Assembly: GCA_024233865.1 (NCBI GenBank)
Contig: JACKPA010000009.1
Location: forward strand, 206,328 to 270,327
Direction of reading: 5' to 3'
DNA length: 64,000 nt
From: Leptospiraceae bacterium
Lineage (GTDB): Bacteria; Spirochaetota; Leptospiria; Leptospirales; Leptospiraceae
Part shown: positions 55,066-64,000 of the stretch, piece by piece
Position numbering within the stretch: the stretch's first letter is position 1
How the letters are laid out: every line of letters begins with the position of its first letter
Made by a program: the position numbers and the translations under genes
Notes under the pieces: model-generated
What the model was told of the DNA's origin: nothing
What the model saw: only the letters and a program-made list of their open reading frames with translations
Databases searched by the model: none

Positions 55066-56031
55066 TTACTCACACCGACTTTTAATTACTCTAAGAATGT
55101 TGGATTGAATATCCCGCATCAAAAAATCACTCCAAATGGCAGCATAAAAATTAAATTTTGTAGATAGACGATACTGGCTTAAGAGTTTTAATTTGATCTG
55201 ATTTTCATTTACTGGAACGATTTCATATTCTCCGTAAAGTGCATCAAAATATTCTCCCCCAGGAACAACGTGAGTATCCAAAGTCTTTATTGGTGTGGAT
55301 TCCGGATGAGATTGTATAATAAAGCCTATTTTTTTTTCATTTTCCCAAACCGTTACGGTTTCTGTAAAATACAGTCCCCTTTCAAACCGAGCATCACGAA
55401 TTCCCCCAATTCCTTCAGAAGAAAGATTGGCTTCTACGGGTTTTGGAAATCCCATTTTATAGAAAAAGCCATCTTGATTTTCTGTAATTTTAGGGACACG
55501 GATAATGTTTTTCCATACAACACTTGGCTGTGAATAAACTAAAATCTCCGTAAGAACCGTTCTTCTCTCACCGTTTGGTGGAAATCGGCTTTCGATGCTA
55601 CTTACACCAAAAGGCAAAAGCAAAAGAAATCCTAATGAAAAAAATGCCGGTTTGGTCTGCTTAATGGTATTCAAAAGAAGTCCGGCAATTACGCCTCCTA
55701 CAGAGGACATAAACAAGTAAATCGGAGAGAGTATAATCAAGCAAATTGTTCCTTCCCAACCAACTACTATGGCAAAAAATAAACATAAAACCGAAGTTAC
55801 CCATGGCATAAAAATTCTCATTAACCAAGAATTTTGAACATTAGAAGGAGAAAAATATATGGTTATGGCACCTAGTGCCAAAGGTAAAATAAAAATAAAT
55901 CCGACAGACATAATCCCAAGCAAACCTTTTAGAGATTCTTGCCGAATCATAAACTGAGACACAATCCCATACAAAACACCTATTCCAATACCAAGCAATA
56001 TAGAGGAATATTTTTTAATTTCTAAACCCAT
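55066..56031 (-). CDS. Membrane protein with C-terminal SRPBCC-like domain
   Basis: The N-terminal ~150 residues hold four to five hydrophobic helices (starting YSSILLGIGIGVLYGIV). The C-terminal half is a soluble domain with a START/SRPBCC-like pattern: VYSQPSVVWKNIIRVPKI, RFERGLYFTETVTVWE, EYEIVPVNENQIKLKLLSQY. These domains bind hydrophobic ligands in known relatives. It lies three bases downstream of elbB on the same strand. No known name. Confidence 0.65.
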   Translation of the reverse strand: MGLEIKKYSSILLGIGIGVLYGIVSQFMIRQESLKGLLGIMSVGFIFILPLALGAITIYFSPSNVQNSWLMRIFMPWVTSVLCLFFAIVVGWEGTICLIILSPIYLFMSSVGGVIAGLLLNTIKQTKPAFFSLGFLLLLPFGVSSIESRFPPNGERRTVLTEILVYSQPSVVWKNIIRVPKITENQDGFFYKMGFPKPVEANLSSEGIGGIRDARFERGLYFTETVTVWENEKKIGFIIQSHPESTPIKTLDTHVVPGGEYFDALYGEYEIVPVNENQIKLKLLSQYRLSTKFNFYAAIWSDFLMRDIQSNILRVIKSRCE

Positions 56032-56034
56032 AAA

Positions 56035-56736
56035 CTAAGAATCTTTTAGCATTTCAGCTAGCTTGGCAATAGTTTTTTCAATACCTTTGTAAATTTCGGT
56101 AATGGATACATCCATCATATAACATGGAGAAGATATAATTTTATTTTTGGGATCAACCACAATTTCATCAACTTCGCACATCACAGGATTTGCTCCCGCT
56201 TTTTTCATCTCACTTCCAATGGCAGCTATATCATAGAGTGATTTCGAAGCATTTGTACCAACCGTTAAATCAGCCTTAATTCCTGTTCCCTGCAAAGCTC
56301 TGGCAACCGTTGTTGGTGACATACACAAAGCAACTATTGGTTTTCCAGCTTTAACAACTTTAACGATTAAATCCTTTATTTGAGGCTCTATGCTTCCTTC
56401 CACACCTTCAAAAGCCCATTTTGTAAAATTTTTTGCTACTCCAAAGCCTCCGGGCATAGCCAAAGCATCAATGCTTTCAATAGGAAAATTTTTCACAGGC
56501 TTTATATTTCCACGAGCAATTCTAGATGCCTCAACCAAAACATTTCGCTTTTCAGATAGTTCTTCTCCGTTGGTATGATCTATAACATGGTGTTGTTCTA
56601 TGTCAGGCGCAAGGCATACTGCTTGTAAACCATTTTGCTCCAAACATAAAAGAGTAAGAACGGATTCATGAATTTCAGAGCCATCATAAACACCACATCC
56701 GGATAATAAAACTCCTACTTTTTTTTCATTAGCCAT
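56035..56736 (-). CDS. elbB: ElbB family glyoxalase/DJ-1-like protein
   Basis: This 233-residue DJ-1/PfpI-superfamily protein begins VGVLLSGCGVYDGSEIHES, contains DALAMPGGFGVAKNFTKWA and the nucleophile elbow VALCMSPTTVAR (Cys at the DJ-1 position), then DEIVVDPKNKIISSPCYM. ElbB is described as an isoprenoid-biosynthesis-associated glyoxalase in enterobacteria. The role here is unknown. It lies downstream of ftsZ beyond a hairpin. Confidence 0.9.
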   Translation of the reverse strand: MANEKKVGVLLSGCGVYDGSEIHESVLTLLCLEQNGLQAVCLAPDIEQHHVIDHTNGEELSEKRNVLVEASRIARGNIKPVKNFPIESIDALAMPGGFGVAKNFTKWAFEGVEGSIEPQIKDLIVKVVKAGKPIVALCMSPTTVARALQGTGIKADLTVGTNASKSLYDIAAIGSEMKKAGANPVMCEVDEIVVDPKNKIISSPCYMMDVSITEIYKGIEKTIAKLAEMLKDS

Positions 56737-56952
56737 AAAAAATCACCTCCTATTTTGAATAATATTTGTTTTTTTCACTGGAATCGTCAACAAATTTTTA
56801 ATAACTTTTTTCTAAGGAATCAGGAGTTAAAATCCTAAGATCAAAATAAGTATTTTTTATAACATCGAGACGCGTTTAAGAATATTTTCATTTTTTGGTG
56901 AAATTTAAGCCTCTGCAATAATTCATACATGGTGCAATAAGATATATATCAC

Positions 56953-56978
56953 GAGGGTTATCTCTTGCGATCACCCTC
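56953..56978. terminator. Stem-loop between ftsZ and elbB
   Basis: Arms GAGGGTTATC (56953-56962) and GATCACCCTC (56969-56978) pair in 9 of 10 positions around TCTTGC. It lies about 35 bases beyond the ftsZ stop on the transcribed minus strand. No U-tract follows on that strand, so it may be an attenuating or RNA-stabilising structure rather than a rho-independent terminator. Confidence 0.35.
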
Positions 56979-57014
56979 ATATGATAATACTATCCACCCA
57001 ATAAGAGAATCGTA

Positions 57015-58205
57015 TTAATTTTCTGATTTTCTTCTTAAATACGCTGGAATATCGTAGTCTTCCGTATAGTTATAAGAATTATTAAATTTGCTTGTTGATT
57101 TAATTGTCCTTGTTGGTTCCAAGAGAGTCTCTTCCGGCTCTTCGGAAAGCTTTGTTAGCGTTCTGGCGGGTGGTTTTTGAATGTCCGCAAAATCCTTCTC
57201 AATATCTCTTTCCAATTCCTTTTTAGGGTTTAGTATTACTCTTGTGGATTTTTTATTAAAACCGGTTGCAATAACCGTAACCCTTAGTCTGTCTTGGAGG
57301 GAAGTATCTTCATTCAATCCGATAATAATATTTGCATTTTGTTCTACTTGGGAGGTAATAACATTGGAAACTTCGTGCCAATCATTAATAGTTAAGTCAT
57401 TTCCACCCGTAACGTTAATGAGCAAAGAACTTGCCCCATTGATGGAAGTCTCTTCGAGTAGTACGTTATTAATAGCCTGCTCCACTGCGTCTGCAATTCT
57501 GTTTTCACCAATACCTTCCCCAACACCCATAATGGCATCACCGGTATCTCGCATTATAGTCTTAACATCAGCAAAATCCACATTGATAAGACCGGGATAG
57601 TTTATAATGTCGCTTAAACCCTTAACGGCGTTTAATAGTATGTCATCAATAACTTTAAAGGCTGCATCAATGGGAGTTTTTTTATCTACTACCTTAAAAA
57701 TAGAGTCATTTCTAATGGTAATAAGTGTATCCACTTTTTCACGTAGATTATTTAAACCCATTCTGGAAAAATCATTTCTGCGTTTTCCTTCAAACGAAAA
57801 AGGTACGGTAACAACTCCTACAACCAAACATTTAAGCTCTTTGGCTACTTCTGCGATGATAGGAGCAGCACCTGTTCCCGTTCCACCACCCATACCGGCA
57901 GTGACAAAAACCATGTCAGCTCCTTTCAGAGCATTGGTAATTTTGTCCTTGTCTTCCATGGCTGCTCTCGAACCAACTTCCGGGTCCCCACCGGCTCCCA
58001 TCCCCCTTGTTACTTTATTACCAATTTGAACTTTTTTTTCAATATTGGTTCGATTTAATACCTGCTCATCCGTATTTACAACTATAAACTCCACTCCTTT
58101 GAGGTTAGCCATTGCCATTCTGCTAACCGCATTCATACCACCACCACCGACTCCAACAACTTTTATGGTTACTGGGCTAGATTTTTCTTCTTCCATATAT
58201 AACAT
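57015..58205 (-). CDS. ftsZ: Cell division protein FtsZ
   Basis: This tubulin-like GTPase assembles the division ring. Its 396 residues show [17 protein letters not shown], the tubulin signature [10 protein letters not shown], the [11 protein letters not shown] loop with the T7-like GDAIMG segment, and a C-terminal ...[10 protein letters not shown] peptide that binds FtsA/ZipA-type partners. GAGGG lies eight bases before ATG 58205, supporting this start over the ATG three codons in. It is third in the ftsQ-ftsA-ftsZ set. Confidence 0.97.
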   Translation of the reverse strand: MLYMEEEKSSPVTIKVVGVGGGGMNAVSRMAMANLKGVEFIVVNTDEQVLNRTNIEKKVQIGNKVTRGMGAGGDPEVGSRAAMEDKDKITNALKGADMVFVTAGMGGGTGTGAAPIIAEVAKELKCLVVGVVTVPFSFEGKRRNDFSRMGLNNLREKVDTLITIRNDSIFKVVDKKTPIDAAFKVIDDILLNAVKGLSDIINYPGLINVDFADVKTIMRDTGDAIMGVGEGIGENRIADAVEQAINNVLLEETSINGASSLLINVTGGNDLTINDWHEVSNVITSQVEQNANIIIGLNEDTSLQDRLRVTVIATGFNKKSTRVILNPKKELERDIEKDFADIQKPPARTLTKLSEEPEETLLEPTRTIKSTSKFNNSYNYTEDYDIPAYLRRKSEN

Positions 58206-58232
58206 TTTACTATCCCTCTATTTTTATGTTTA

Positions 58233-59480
58233 TTATATATTACTTTCCATCCATCGCCATGCCCTCTTCAACAAATTATCTTTATCTTGAGGGGATTTTA
58301 TCCACTTAGAAGCCTTTTTTTCAGCGTGTATATGGCTTCTGGCAGCGTATTTAATAAGACCAACTGCCGTAGAGTATTCCGGAGAAGCAACTCTCTCGGA
58401 CAATCCAATCAGACCGGCAGGTTTGGCTCTACCAACAGAGAGTTTAAAGACATCTTCTGCAAGAACATCAATCCCGTTTAATAAACTGGTCCCACCGGTT
58501 AGGATTATCCCACCGGCTAAAAACGATTTGTTACCAGATTTTTCCAGTTCCATATTTACGTGCTCTAGTATTTCTCTAACCCTGGGTTCAATAATTTTGA
58601 CTAATTCTTGCTTTAGAAACATTCTAGCTGTTCTTCCGCTTGTAGCCGGAACTTCAATCTTCTCCGTTGGGTCAACCTCTCCCAAAATTGTATGTCCGAA
58701 TCTCTTTTTTAAAATTTCCGCAGCTTCTACCGGTGTTTTCAAACCAATCGAAATATCACTTGTTATATTATTTCCACCAAATGGAACTGTACAAGAAAAT
58801 GCAACACCACCATCAATAAAAACTACAACGTCCGTAATTCCGGCACCAATGTCAACAACCGCAGTCCCAAGCTCCTTTTCACCGCTTGTCAAAACGGCTT
58901 CCGAGGAAGCAAAACTCGAAAGTACCTTATCTATTTGTTCTAGTCCCGCCAATTCAATACATTTATCCAAATTATGGGTTGTTGTAATTCCGGCTGTAAC
59001 AATGTGAACTTCAGCTTCCAATCGAACGCCCGTCATTCCCATGGGTTCTTTAATATTATTTTGGTCATCTACGGAAAATTCTCTGGATAAAACGTGCAAA
59101 ATTTGCTGATCGGATGGAATTCGAATAGACTGTGCCGCTTCAATTACTCTTTTTATCTCATTTTCCGTTACCGTTCTGTCTTTGTTTGTTATGGCAACAA
59201 CACCTTTGGAATTGTTTGCCTTTATCGTTTTCCCTGTAATGTTAATTATAACGTTTTCAATTTCTTGTCCGGACATCAATTCGGTATTACTAACCGCCTC
59301 TTCGATGGATTTTACGGTTGTCTCAATATTGATAATCGCTCCGTTTTTGATCCCTGTACAGGTAGAAGTTCCTACTCCTATAATCTCTATATCGTTGTCT
59401 CTTGCCACCCTTCCCGAAACTACTTTGATCAAAGAAGAGCCTAAATCAATGGCTGCTATGGTTGTTTCTAATTCGTGCAT
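58233..59480 (-). CDS. ftsA: Cell division protein FtsA
   Basis: This 415-residue actin-like membrane tether of the Z ring has [16 protein letters not shown] (phosphate 1 loop), [18 protein letters not shown] (phosphate 2), [13 protein letters not shown] (adenosine site), the SHS2-type insert and a C-terminal amphipathic helix ([11 protein letters not shown]). It starts two bases after the ftsQ stop and is followed by ftsZ 27 bases later. Confidence 0.96.
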   Translation of the reverse strand: MHELETTIAAIDLGSSLIKVVSGRVARDNDIEIIGVGTSTCTGIKNGAIINIETTVKSIEEAVSNTELMSGQEIENVIINITGKTIKANNSKGVVAITNKDRTVTENEIKRVIEAAQSIRIPSDQQILHVLSREFSVDDQNNIKEPMGMTGVRLEAEVHIVTAGITTTHNLDKCIELAGLEQIDKVLSSFASSEAVLTSGEKELGTAVVDIGAGITDVVVFIDGGVAFSCTVPFGGNNITSDISIGLKTPVEAAEILKKRFGHTILGEVDPTEKIEVPATSGRTARMFLKQELVKIIEPRVREILEHVNMELEKSGNKSFLAGGIILTGGTSLLNGIDVLAEDVFKLSVGRAKPAGLIGLSERVASPEYSTAVGLIKYAARSHIHAEKKASKWIKSPQDKDNLLKRAWRWMESNI

Positions 59481-59482
59481 AT

Positions 59483-60214
59483 TTAGTGATAGACAGCGTC
59501 ATCTCCTCTTAAATCTAAAATATCGGCAGAAATGTTTTTATTCTCAAAATAAGCAAGAGTAGCATACAGTTTCCTAGCCTGTTTGCTTGGAAAACCATTT
59601 CCCAAATGCACTTTAATTTTTTGAGGCGCATATATATACATAACAATTTCTCCATCAGGATTCAATACAATTTCTGATATTCTATTTTGAAGTTCCGGAA
59701 ACATCCTGAAAGCATCTCTCACAGATTCAACTAAATCTTTAAATTTTACACCAACAATTTTATTGGATTCGATTCGAAAAGATCCGCTAATAATACAAAC
59801 GTCCCTTTCTTTCACATCATCTTTTGACAATAAATTAAAATCTTGATCAATTTCATATAAACTATTATTTGTATTCACTATAAATTCTGTTTTTTTTTCT
59901 GTTATTGTTACCAAAAGTTGGTCTTGGGTTTTTCTTGTAATTTGTGCATCTTGCACCCTAGGATGTCTTTTTAGTTTTTCTTCCAATTGAGCATATTCCA
60001 GACCTTTAAAGGAAACTCCTGGTTTCATTTCAATTAAATCTAAAATATTATCCTTGGTTAAAACATTGTGCCCTCTAATTTCCAGCTTACTGATTTTTTC
60101 CGGTAATTTTTTTTGCTGCTTATAAATATAATTGAATAGTAGATAAAAGAAAAATAGGATTAAAATAAATAATAAAAGTTTTTTTACACCATTATTTTCC
60201 GAATATTGGCTCAT
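59483..60214 (-). CDS. ftsQ: Cell division protein FtsQ
   Basis: This 243-residue bitopic membrane protein has one helix at about residues 13-26 ([16 protein letters not shown]). A POTRA-type domain ([38 protein letters not shown]) and an FtsQ-type C-terminal domain ending near [16 protein letters not shown] follow. Assignment rests on this layout and on its place immediately before ftsA. It links periplasmic division proteins. No mur or ddl genes precede it; the next features upstream are the three tRNA genes. Confidence 0.85.
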   Translation of the reverse strand: MSQYSENNGVKKLLLFILILFFFYLLFNYIYKQQKKLPEKISKLEIRGHNVLTKDNILDLIEMKPGVSFKGLEYAQLEEKLKRHPRVQDAQITRKTQDQLLVTITEKKTEFIVNTNNSLYEIDQDFNLLSKDDVKERDVCIISGSFRIESNKIVGVKFKDLVESVRDAFRMFPELQNRISEIVLNPDGEIVMYIYAPQKIKVHLGNGFPSKQARKLYATLAYFENKNISADILDLRGDDAVYH

Positions 60215-60374
60215 TCAATTTCTCTTTTATTACAAATTTGAAAAAAATTTACTCTAGTGAGAGTGATTTTTAATATTAGAACTAAAGATAATCTGGTAAG
60301 TCAACCATATTAATTCTGAAAATTAATTTAATCATCTAATTATTTTTGAGATTGTTTATTTAAAGAAGTTTTTG

Positions 60375-60448
60375 GGTGAACGACGGGGCTTGAACCCGCG
60401 ACCACCAGAACCACAACCTGGCGCTCTACCAACTGAGCTACATTCACC
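60375..60448 (-). tRNA. tRNA-His (GTG)
   Basis: A full cloverleaf on the minus strand. The acceptor stem G1-C72 (with extra G-1 opposite C73, the tRNA-His identity base), D-arm with AGCTCAGTTGGTAGAGC, anticodon loop TTGTGGT (anticodon GTG) and T-arm GGGTTCAAGCCCC are all present. The CCA end is not encoded. Confidence 0.95.
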
Positions 60449-60469
60449 GAATAAGAATTGCTTATATTA

Positions 60470-60543
<74 letters not shown>

Positions 60544-60548
60544 AAAAT

Positions 60549-60620
<72 letters not shown>

Positions 60621-60770
60621 GATCATACCCTTTAGAAACAGTTTTTTTAATTTGAGTTGTATGTCAAGCTTTTTTAGAAAAAATTATCTATGAATGTTAT
60701 TTTATCTTCTTTTTGACTGCTCATTTTTTTAATTCTTTTATAACACGATTGGAAAAGTAAGGTTAATGCA

Positions 60771-62696
60771 TTACCTTGACGAATTCACTATAAACTTATA
60801 GAAGTAAATGCAGTTCTCTTTATTATTCTTAAACTTTTTGATGGCAACATTGCTTGGAATGTTGAAAAACTTTGACTTGATAAGGTTTTCAATTTCCTGC
60901 CTGACTGAGAGTTCTAGTTTCAATTTTGGATTCTCTTCTGCTTGGCTCATAATCCCTTGCAATTGATTTACGGCGTTTACAGCAGAAGCATTCGCTCCAC
61001 ATTCTCCTCGTTTTTCCATCGGACCAATAGTCTCTAAAGTTACTTCTTTTATCTCCCGTTTTAGTTCTTTTAGTTTACTCAAAAGCGAATTTTCAAAAAT
61101 AGACTTTTCTTCATTGGACATTGTTTGTCCGGCATAATAAACGGTGGCGTTTTTCATCCCAAGTGTAGAAAATTTTACGTCTACGGTAGTTATAATTCCA
61201 ATTTCTTCAGGAAAATGTTCTCCTACCTTATCCAAAACTACCTTAACCAATTCGGAAGCGTGTTGATTTCGTATGGAATTTTGGATGGAAGGTGGAATAT
61301 TATCCAATAATAGATTAGCTCGATTCCCAATAGTAGTATTTTTAAGCTCGAATAAATCCGATTCATTTGTCACCCGAACAAGTGATATACTGGAAGAAAA
61401 GCCTTGGAAATTTTTTTCAATACTCTGATTTAAATCTTCCGCAAAGCTTGGAGGTAAAACTGCTTTGGAAGAAAAAATAATTGTTCCTTGGACACTCTCT
61501 CTGGTAAAACTCAGCCCACCCGTCCCTCGTATTATATCAACCCCTTCAATTCGATTCAATGTGGTCTTTACTAAGCTTCGGATACTGTTTTTTTGCTTTA
61601 TAAAGATGAATGAAGTGCTCAAAGGATAGCTAATCAATACAAGAAAAATTGCCGGAAACAAAAATCTCTTTGCAGAAGTGATATTTTCCGTTAAGGTTTT
61701 GTAAAGAGGAAACTTCTGAAACTGTCGAAATAGAGAATCCGTCTTTTCCCTTTTGACGGCAAGTTTTTTGGTTATTTTTCCTATATTCAATTCGTAGTAA
61801 ACGAAATAATAAAATACCGATGATATAAAAATGATGGCAACCATATTGGTTATAAACAACAAAAACGCACCCCACATTATATCTATTTGGAATCCACTTC
61901 CCAAACCGTAACCAACAACACAGAGAGGAGGCATCAAAGCTACTCCAATGGCAGCTCCCGGTCCTGCTTTTCCTAATATTTCTTCGTTATTGGAACGAAC
62001 CGAACTTAGAGCAGCCACCAAACCGCTAAACAAGGCGACAAACAAATCCAGGATGGTTGGGTTTACTCTGCTTAAAATTTCTGATTTTGGCTCTTCTCCA
62101 GGGAGTAATAGTGTGATGGTTGCGGAGGTAAAGATTGCTACCATAATGCTTAAGGTTAGTATAAAAACTGATTTTAACCCCAGAAAAAAATCACTAATTC
62201 CAACACTCAACCCCAAACCGATAATGGGTGACATAAGAGGCGAGACAAGCATCGCTCCGATAATAATAGCCGGACTGTTGATAATTAAACCTAGGGTAGC
62301 AATTCCTATAGACGTAACAATCAGCATCCAGTACGAAACAGATCGTAGTCTGACCGAATCGCTGATTTCGTCGTGCATCAAAAGAGAATCTTTTTGGGAA
62401 ATGGACAAAGCCTTCGATAACTGAGAAAAGAAATAATGGATTTTTCCGCTTTTTTCTCCGATTTTATCAAAAAAAGAATCTTGTTCCGGATCTTCTTTTT
62501 TTTCAATTTGTTCCGGTATTTGTGGGATTAGGTCTTTATTGTCTGTTTTTTTTACTTCTTGAGATTCCAAAGGTAGAATTGTTTTTGGCTCTATTTTGAC
62601 TATGGGTGTTTTTTCTTTAGCACTTGTTTTCTCGCTTTGGGAAGTAGTTTTCTTTTTGGAAATTGTTTTTTCTATCTTTTTTTTACTTTCTGCCAT
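60771..62696 (-). CDS. DUF389 family membrane protein
   Basis: The 641-residue protein has a charged, Lys/Ser-rich N-terminal tail (about 95 residues). A DUF389 membrane block follows, with IGLIINSPAIIIGAMLVSPLM-type pattern (GLIINSPAIIIGAMLVSPL, about residues 135-155), then FVALFSGLVAALSSVRSNNE, GAAIGVALMPPLCVVGYGL and about six helices in all. A large C-terminal soluble region (about residues 370-641) has an internal membrane segment near 340-360. DUF389 proteins are uncharacterised. The dispersed repeat at 62891-62948 lies about 195 bases upstream of the start. Confidence 0.85.
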   Translation of the reverse strand: MAESKKKIEKTISKKKTTSQSEKTSAKEKTPIVKIEPKTILPLESQEVKKTDNKDLIPQIPEQIEKKEDPEQDSFFDKIGEKSGKIHYFFSQLSKALSISQKDSLLMHDEISDSVRLRSVSYWMLIVTSIGIATLGLIINSPAIIIGAMLVSPLMSPIIGLGLSVGISDFFLGLKSVFILTLSIMVAIFTSATITLLLPGEEPKSEILSRVNPTILDLFVALFSGLVAALSSVRSNNEEILGKAGPGAAIGVALMPPLCVVGYGLGSGFQIDIMWGAFLLFITNMVAIIFISSVFYYFVYYELNIGKITKKLAVKREKTDSLFRQFQKFPLYKTLTENITSAKRFLFPAIFLVLISYPLSTSFIFIKQKNSIRSLVKTTLNRIEGVDIIRGTGGLSFTRESVQGTIIFSSKAVLPPSFAEDLNQSIEKNFQGFSSSISLVRVTNESDLFELKNTTIGNRANLLLDNIPPSIQNSIRNQHASELVKVVLDKVGEHFPEEIGIITTVDVKFSTLGMKNATVYYAGQTMSNEEKSIFENSLLSKLKELKREIKEVTLETIGPMEKRGECGANASAVNAVNQLQGIMSQAEENPKLKLELSVRQEIENLIKSKFFNIPSNVAIKKFKNNKENCIYFYKFIVNSSR

Positions 62697-63079
62697 TCTC
62701 TATTCTCTATAAATTCAGTATAATATAAGAATAATTTGTAGAAAATACTATTATCCGTCAATTGATTATTATTTTATCCTAAATGGGATAAAAAATCTTC
62801 CATGGGTAATTCCAATTTGTATCTACATTGGAGATGCTATTTAAAGGTCAACCATAGAATAATTGTCCTTATAAAATCTAAATATATAAAAATTTCTTAA
62901 ATATTTAGTCTTTTTTCTTAAAATGTAGTTATCATGTATCCTTTCCCGTTAGGTATCCTTTGCTTTTTCCGAAAACCACTCGTTACTAATTTTTTAAAAA
63001 TCTAGTATACAACCAAGACAACCAAAAAATACTAATAGGAAAGCGTTTTGATTTTTATTAAATATGGAGAGGATATAAT
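62697..63079. other. Intergenic region, about 380 bp
   Basis: Spacer between the divergent DUF389 and fbp genes. It contains copy B of the dispersed repeat (62891-62948). Otherwise I see only AT-rich sequence, with GGAGAGG at 63066-63072 serving as the fbp ribosome binding site. Confidence 0.6.
62891..62948 (-). repeat. Dispersed intergenic repeat, copy B
   Basis: On the minus strand, CGGGAAAGGATACATGATAAC is followed by a stretch ending in the same 21-base core as copy A at 32697-32755. It is oriented toward the DUF389 gene, as copy A is oriented toward its downstream gene. Confidence 0.6.
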
Positions 63080-64000
63080 ATGGAATCGATATTACCTAGT
63101 AATTTGGTCAGTTTAAGCCAATACTTAATTGAGGAACAGTTAAAATTACCGCATGCAACAGGAGATTTTACGGCTTTGATGAATCACCTTGTTTATGCAT
63201 CCAAAATTGTTTCCAGAGAAGTTAGAAAAGCAGGATTGCTTGATTATATACTTGGTGTTACGGATGATTCTAATGTCCATGGTGAAAAACAAATGAAGTT
63301 GGATCAAATAGCTGATTATTTGTTTACCCATAATATGAGTATATGCGGACACTTATGTGTTATGGCAAGTGAAGAAAGAGAGGAAATTATTGAAATCCCA
63401 CCTGGATATGAAGTCGGGAAATATACTATCGCATTTGACCCTTTGGATGGCTCTTCTAATATAGATTCAAACGTTTCTATTGGAACTATTTTCTCAATCC
63501 ACTTGCGAGTGACACCACAAGGTCGTCCTGGAACAGAAATAGACCTTTTGCAACCAGGACACAAACAAAGGGCAGCAGGATATGTTGTTTATGGTTCTTC
63601 TACGATGTTAGTTCTTAGTACCGGCAACGGTGTTTCCGGTTTTACTCTTGATCCTTCTGTTGGTGAGTATTTATTATCTCATCCAAATATTACAATGCCA
63701 GAGACAAGCAATATGTATTCTATCAACGAAGGGAACTATAACTTTTGGTCTGATAAAGTTAAAAAATATATCAAAACAATTAAAGAAATTGATGGAAGCA
63801 AAAACCCTAAAACGAGTAGGTATATCGGCTCATTGGTTGCAGATATTCACAGAAATTTATTAAAGGGTGGAATATTTTTATATCCCGCAGATGCCCAATC
63901 TCAAAAATATCCGAATGGAAAACTTAGGCTGCTTTATGAAGCTGCTCCTGTTGCCTTTATTGTGGAACAAGCAGGTGGACTTGCCGTTACGGAAGATGGC
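63080..64000 (+). CDS. fbp: Fructose-1,6-bisphosphatase, class I (3' end outside window)
   Basis: The visible 307 codons run open to the window end, about 85-90% of a usual 330-340-residue enzyme. It shows the metal/substrate motifs GEKQMKLDQIADYLF and the ASEEREE acidic pair. The phosphatase signature IAFDPLDGSSNID and the sugar-phosphate-binding RYIGSLVADIHR and LRLLYEAAPVAFIVEQAGG follow. It converts fructose-1,6-bisphosphate to fructose-6-phosphate in gluconeogenesis. GGAGAGG is eight bases upstream of ATG 63080. Confidence 0.97.
   Translation, partial: MESILPSNLVSLSQYLIEEQLKLPHATGDFTALMNHLVYASKIVSREVRKAGLLDYILGVTDDSNVHGEKQMKLDQIADYLFTHNMSICGHLCVMASEEREEIIEIPPGYEVGKYTIAFDPLDGSSNIDSNVSIGTIFSIHLRVTPQGRPGTEIDLLQPGHKQRAAGYVVYGSSTMLVLSTGNGVSGFTLDPSVGEYLLSHPNITMPETSNMYSINEGNYNFWSDKVKKYIKTIKEIDGSKNPKTSRYIGSLVADIHRNLLKGGIFLYPADAQSQKYPNGKLRLLYEAAPVAFIVEQAGGLAVTEDG

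Noticed and set aside
58423..59007. 194-codon frame opposite ftsA
   Set aside because: It is an antisense shadow of a strongly coding gene; no start signal and low-complexity Ser/Pro composition.

Overview
The window is AT-rich bacterial chromosome. It most likely comes from a spirochaete of the Leptospira lineage (order Leptospirales). This rests on a TIGR04452-type lipoprotein (a family I know mainly from Leptospira), many lipoproteins with relaxed lipoboxes, class III adenylate cyclase and cyclic-nucleotide-binding proteins, multiple chemotaxis receptors, and a compact ftsQ-ftsA-ftsZ block. The genus assignment is inference; no rRNA is present.

Layout. 1-4.7 kb: a truncated HAMP sensor behind a cyclic-nucleotide-binding gene, an EVE-domain protein and a TelA/XpaC pair. 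5-8.4 kb: a gene graveyard with two paralogous membrane-anchored coiled-coil genes, a methyltransferase followed by the relic of an HNH nuclease, an ORF broken by an in-frame TGA, transposase and chemoreceptor fragments, and a MITE-like element. 8.4-28.3 kb: mostly plus-strand housekeeping and envelope genes (DUF3015 protein, vWA protein, transaldolase, epimerase, chemoreceptor, thioesterase, lipoate ligase family, nitronate monooxygenase family, secreted esterase, TPR/barrel protein, dtd, FGE-like lipoprotein, amine oxidase, ABC-F), interrupted by minus-strand MarC, an orphan heavy-metal RND pump and an adenylate cyclase. 28.3-32.5 kb: accessory region with an intact MITE, a prokaryotic ionotropic-glutamate-receptor-like channel, a transposase and small lineage-specific genes. 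32.8-38.3 kb: LolA/LolB-like lipoprotein, hybrid sensor, and the ATP-grasp/alpha-E pair with a nitrobindin-like protein. 38.4-43.1 kb: the minus-strand run rplM-rpsI-recX-alaS-yajQ. 43.1-50.1 kb: thiL, zinc-dependent phospholipase-like gene, PBP1A, LysM/M23 peptidase and a DUF900 hydrolase. 50.1-56.7 kb: HipA relic, a 7(1)-septoil-knot protein overlapping purU, an MsbA-like exporter, acyl-CoA dehydrogenase, a nuclease-family relic and elbB. 57-60.6 kb: ftsQ-ftsA-ftsZ and three tRNAs (His, Arg, Pro). 60.7 kb to the end: a DUF389 membrane protein and the 5' part of fructose-1,6-bisphosphatase.

Two themes stand out. Envelope growth genes cluster together (PBP1A with the M23 peptidase; FtsQAZ). 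There is also a set of small dispersed elements: a 154-bp MITE with perfect 13-bp terminal inverted repeats and 5-bp target duplications, a 215-bp variant and a decayed third copy, a second ~58-bp dispersed repeat upstream of two genes, and a 24-bp tandem array. The most unusual proteins are the glutamate-receptor-like channel and the predicted 7(1)-knotted protein.
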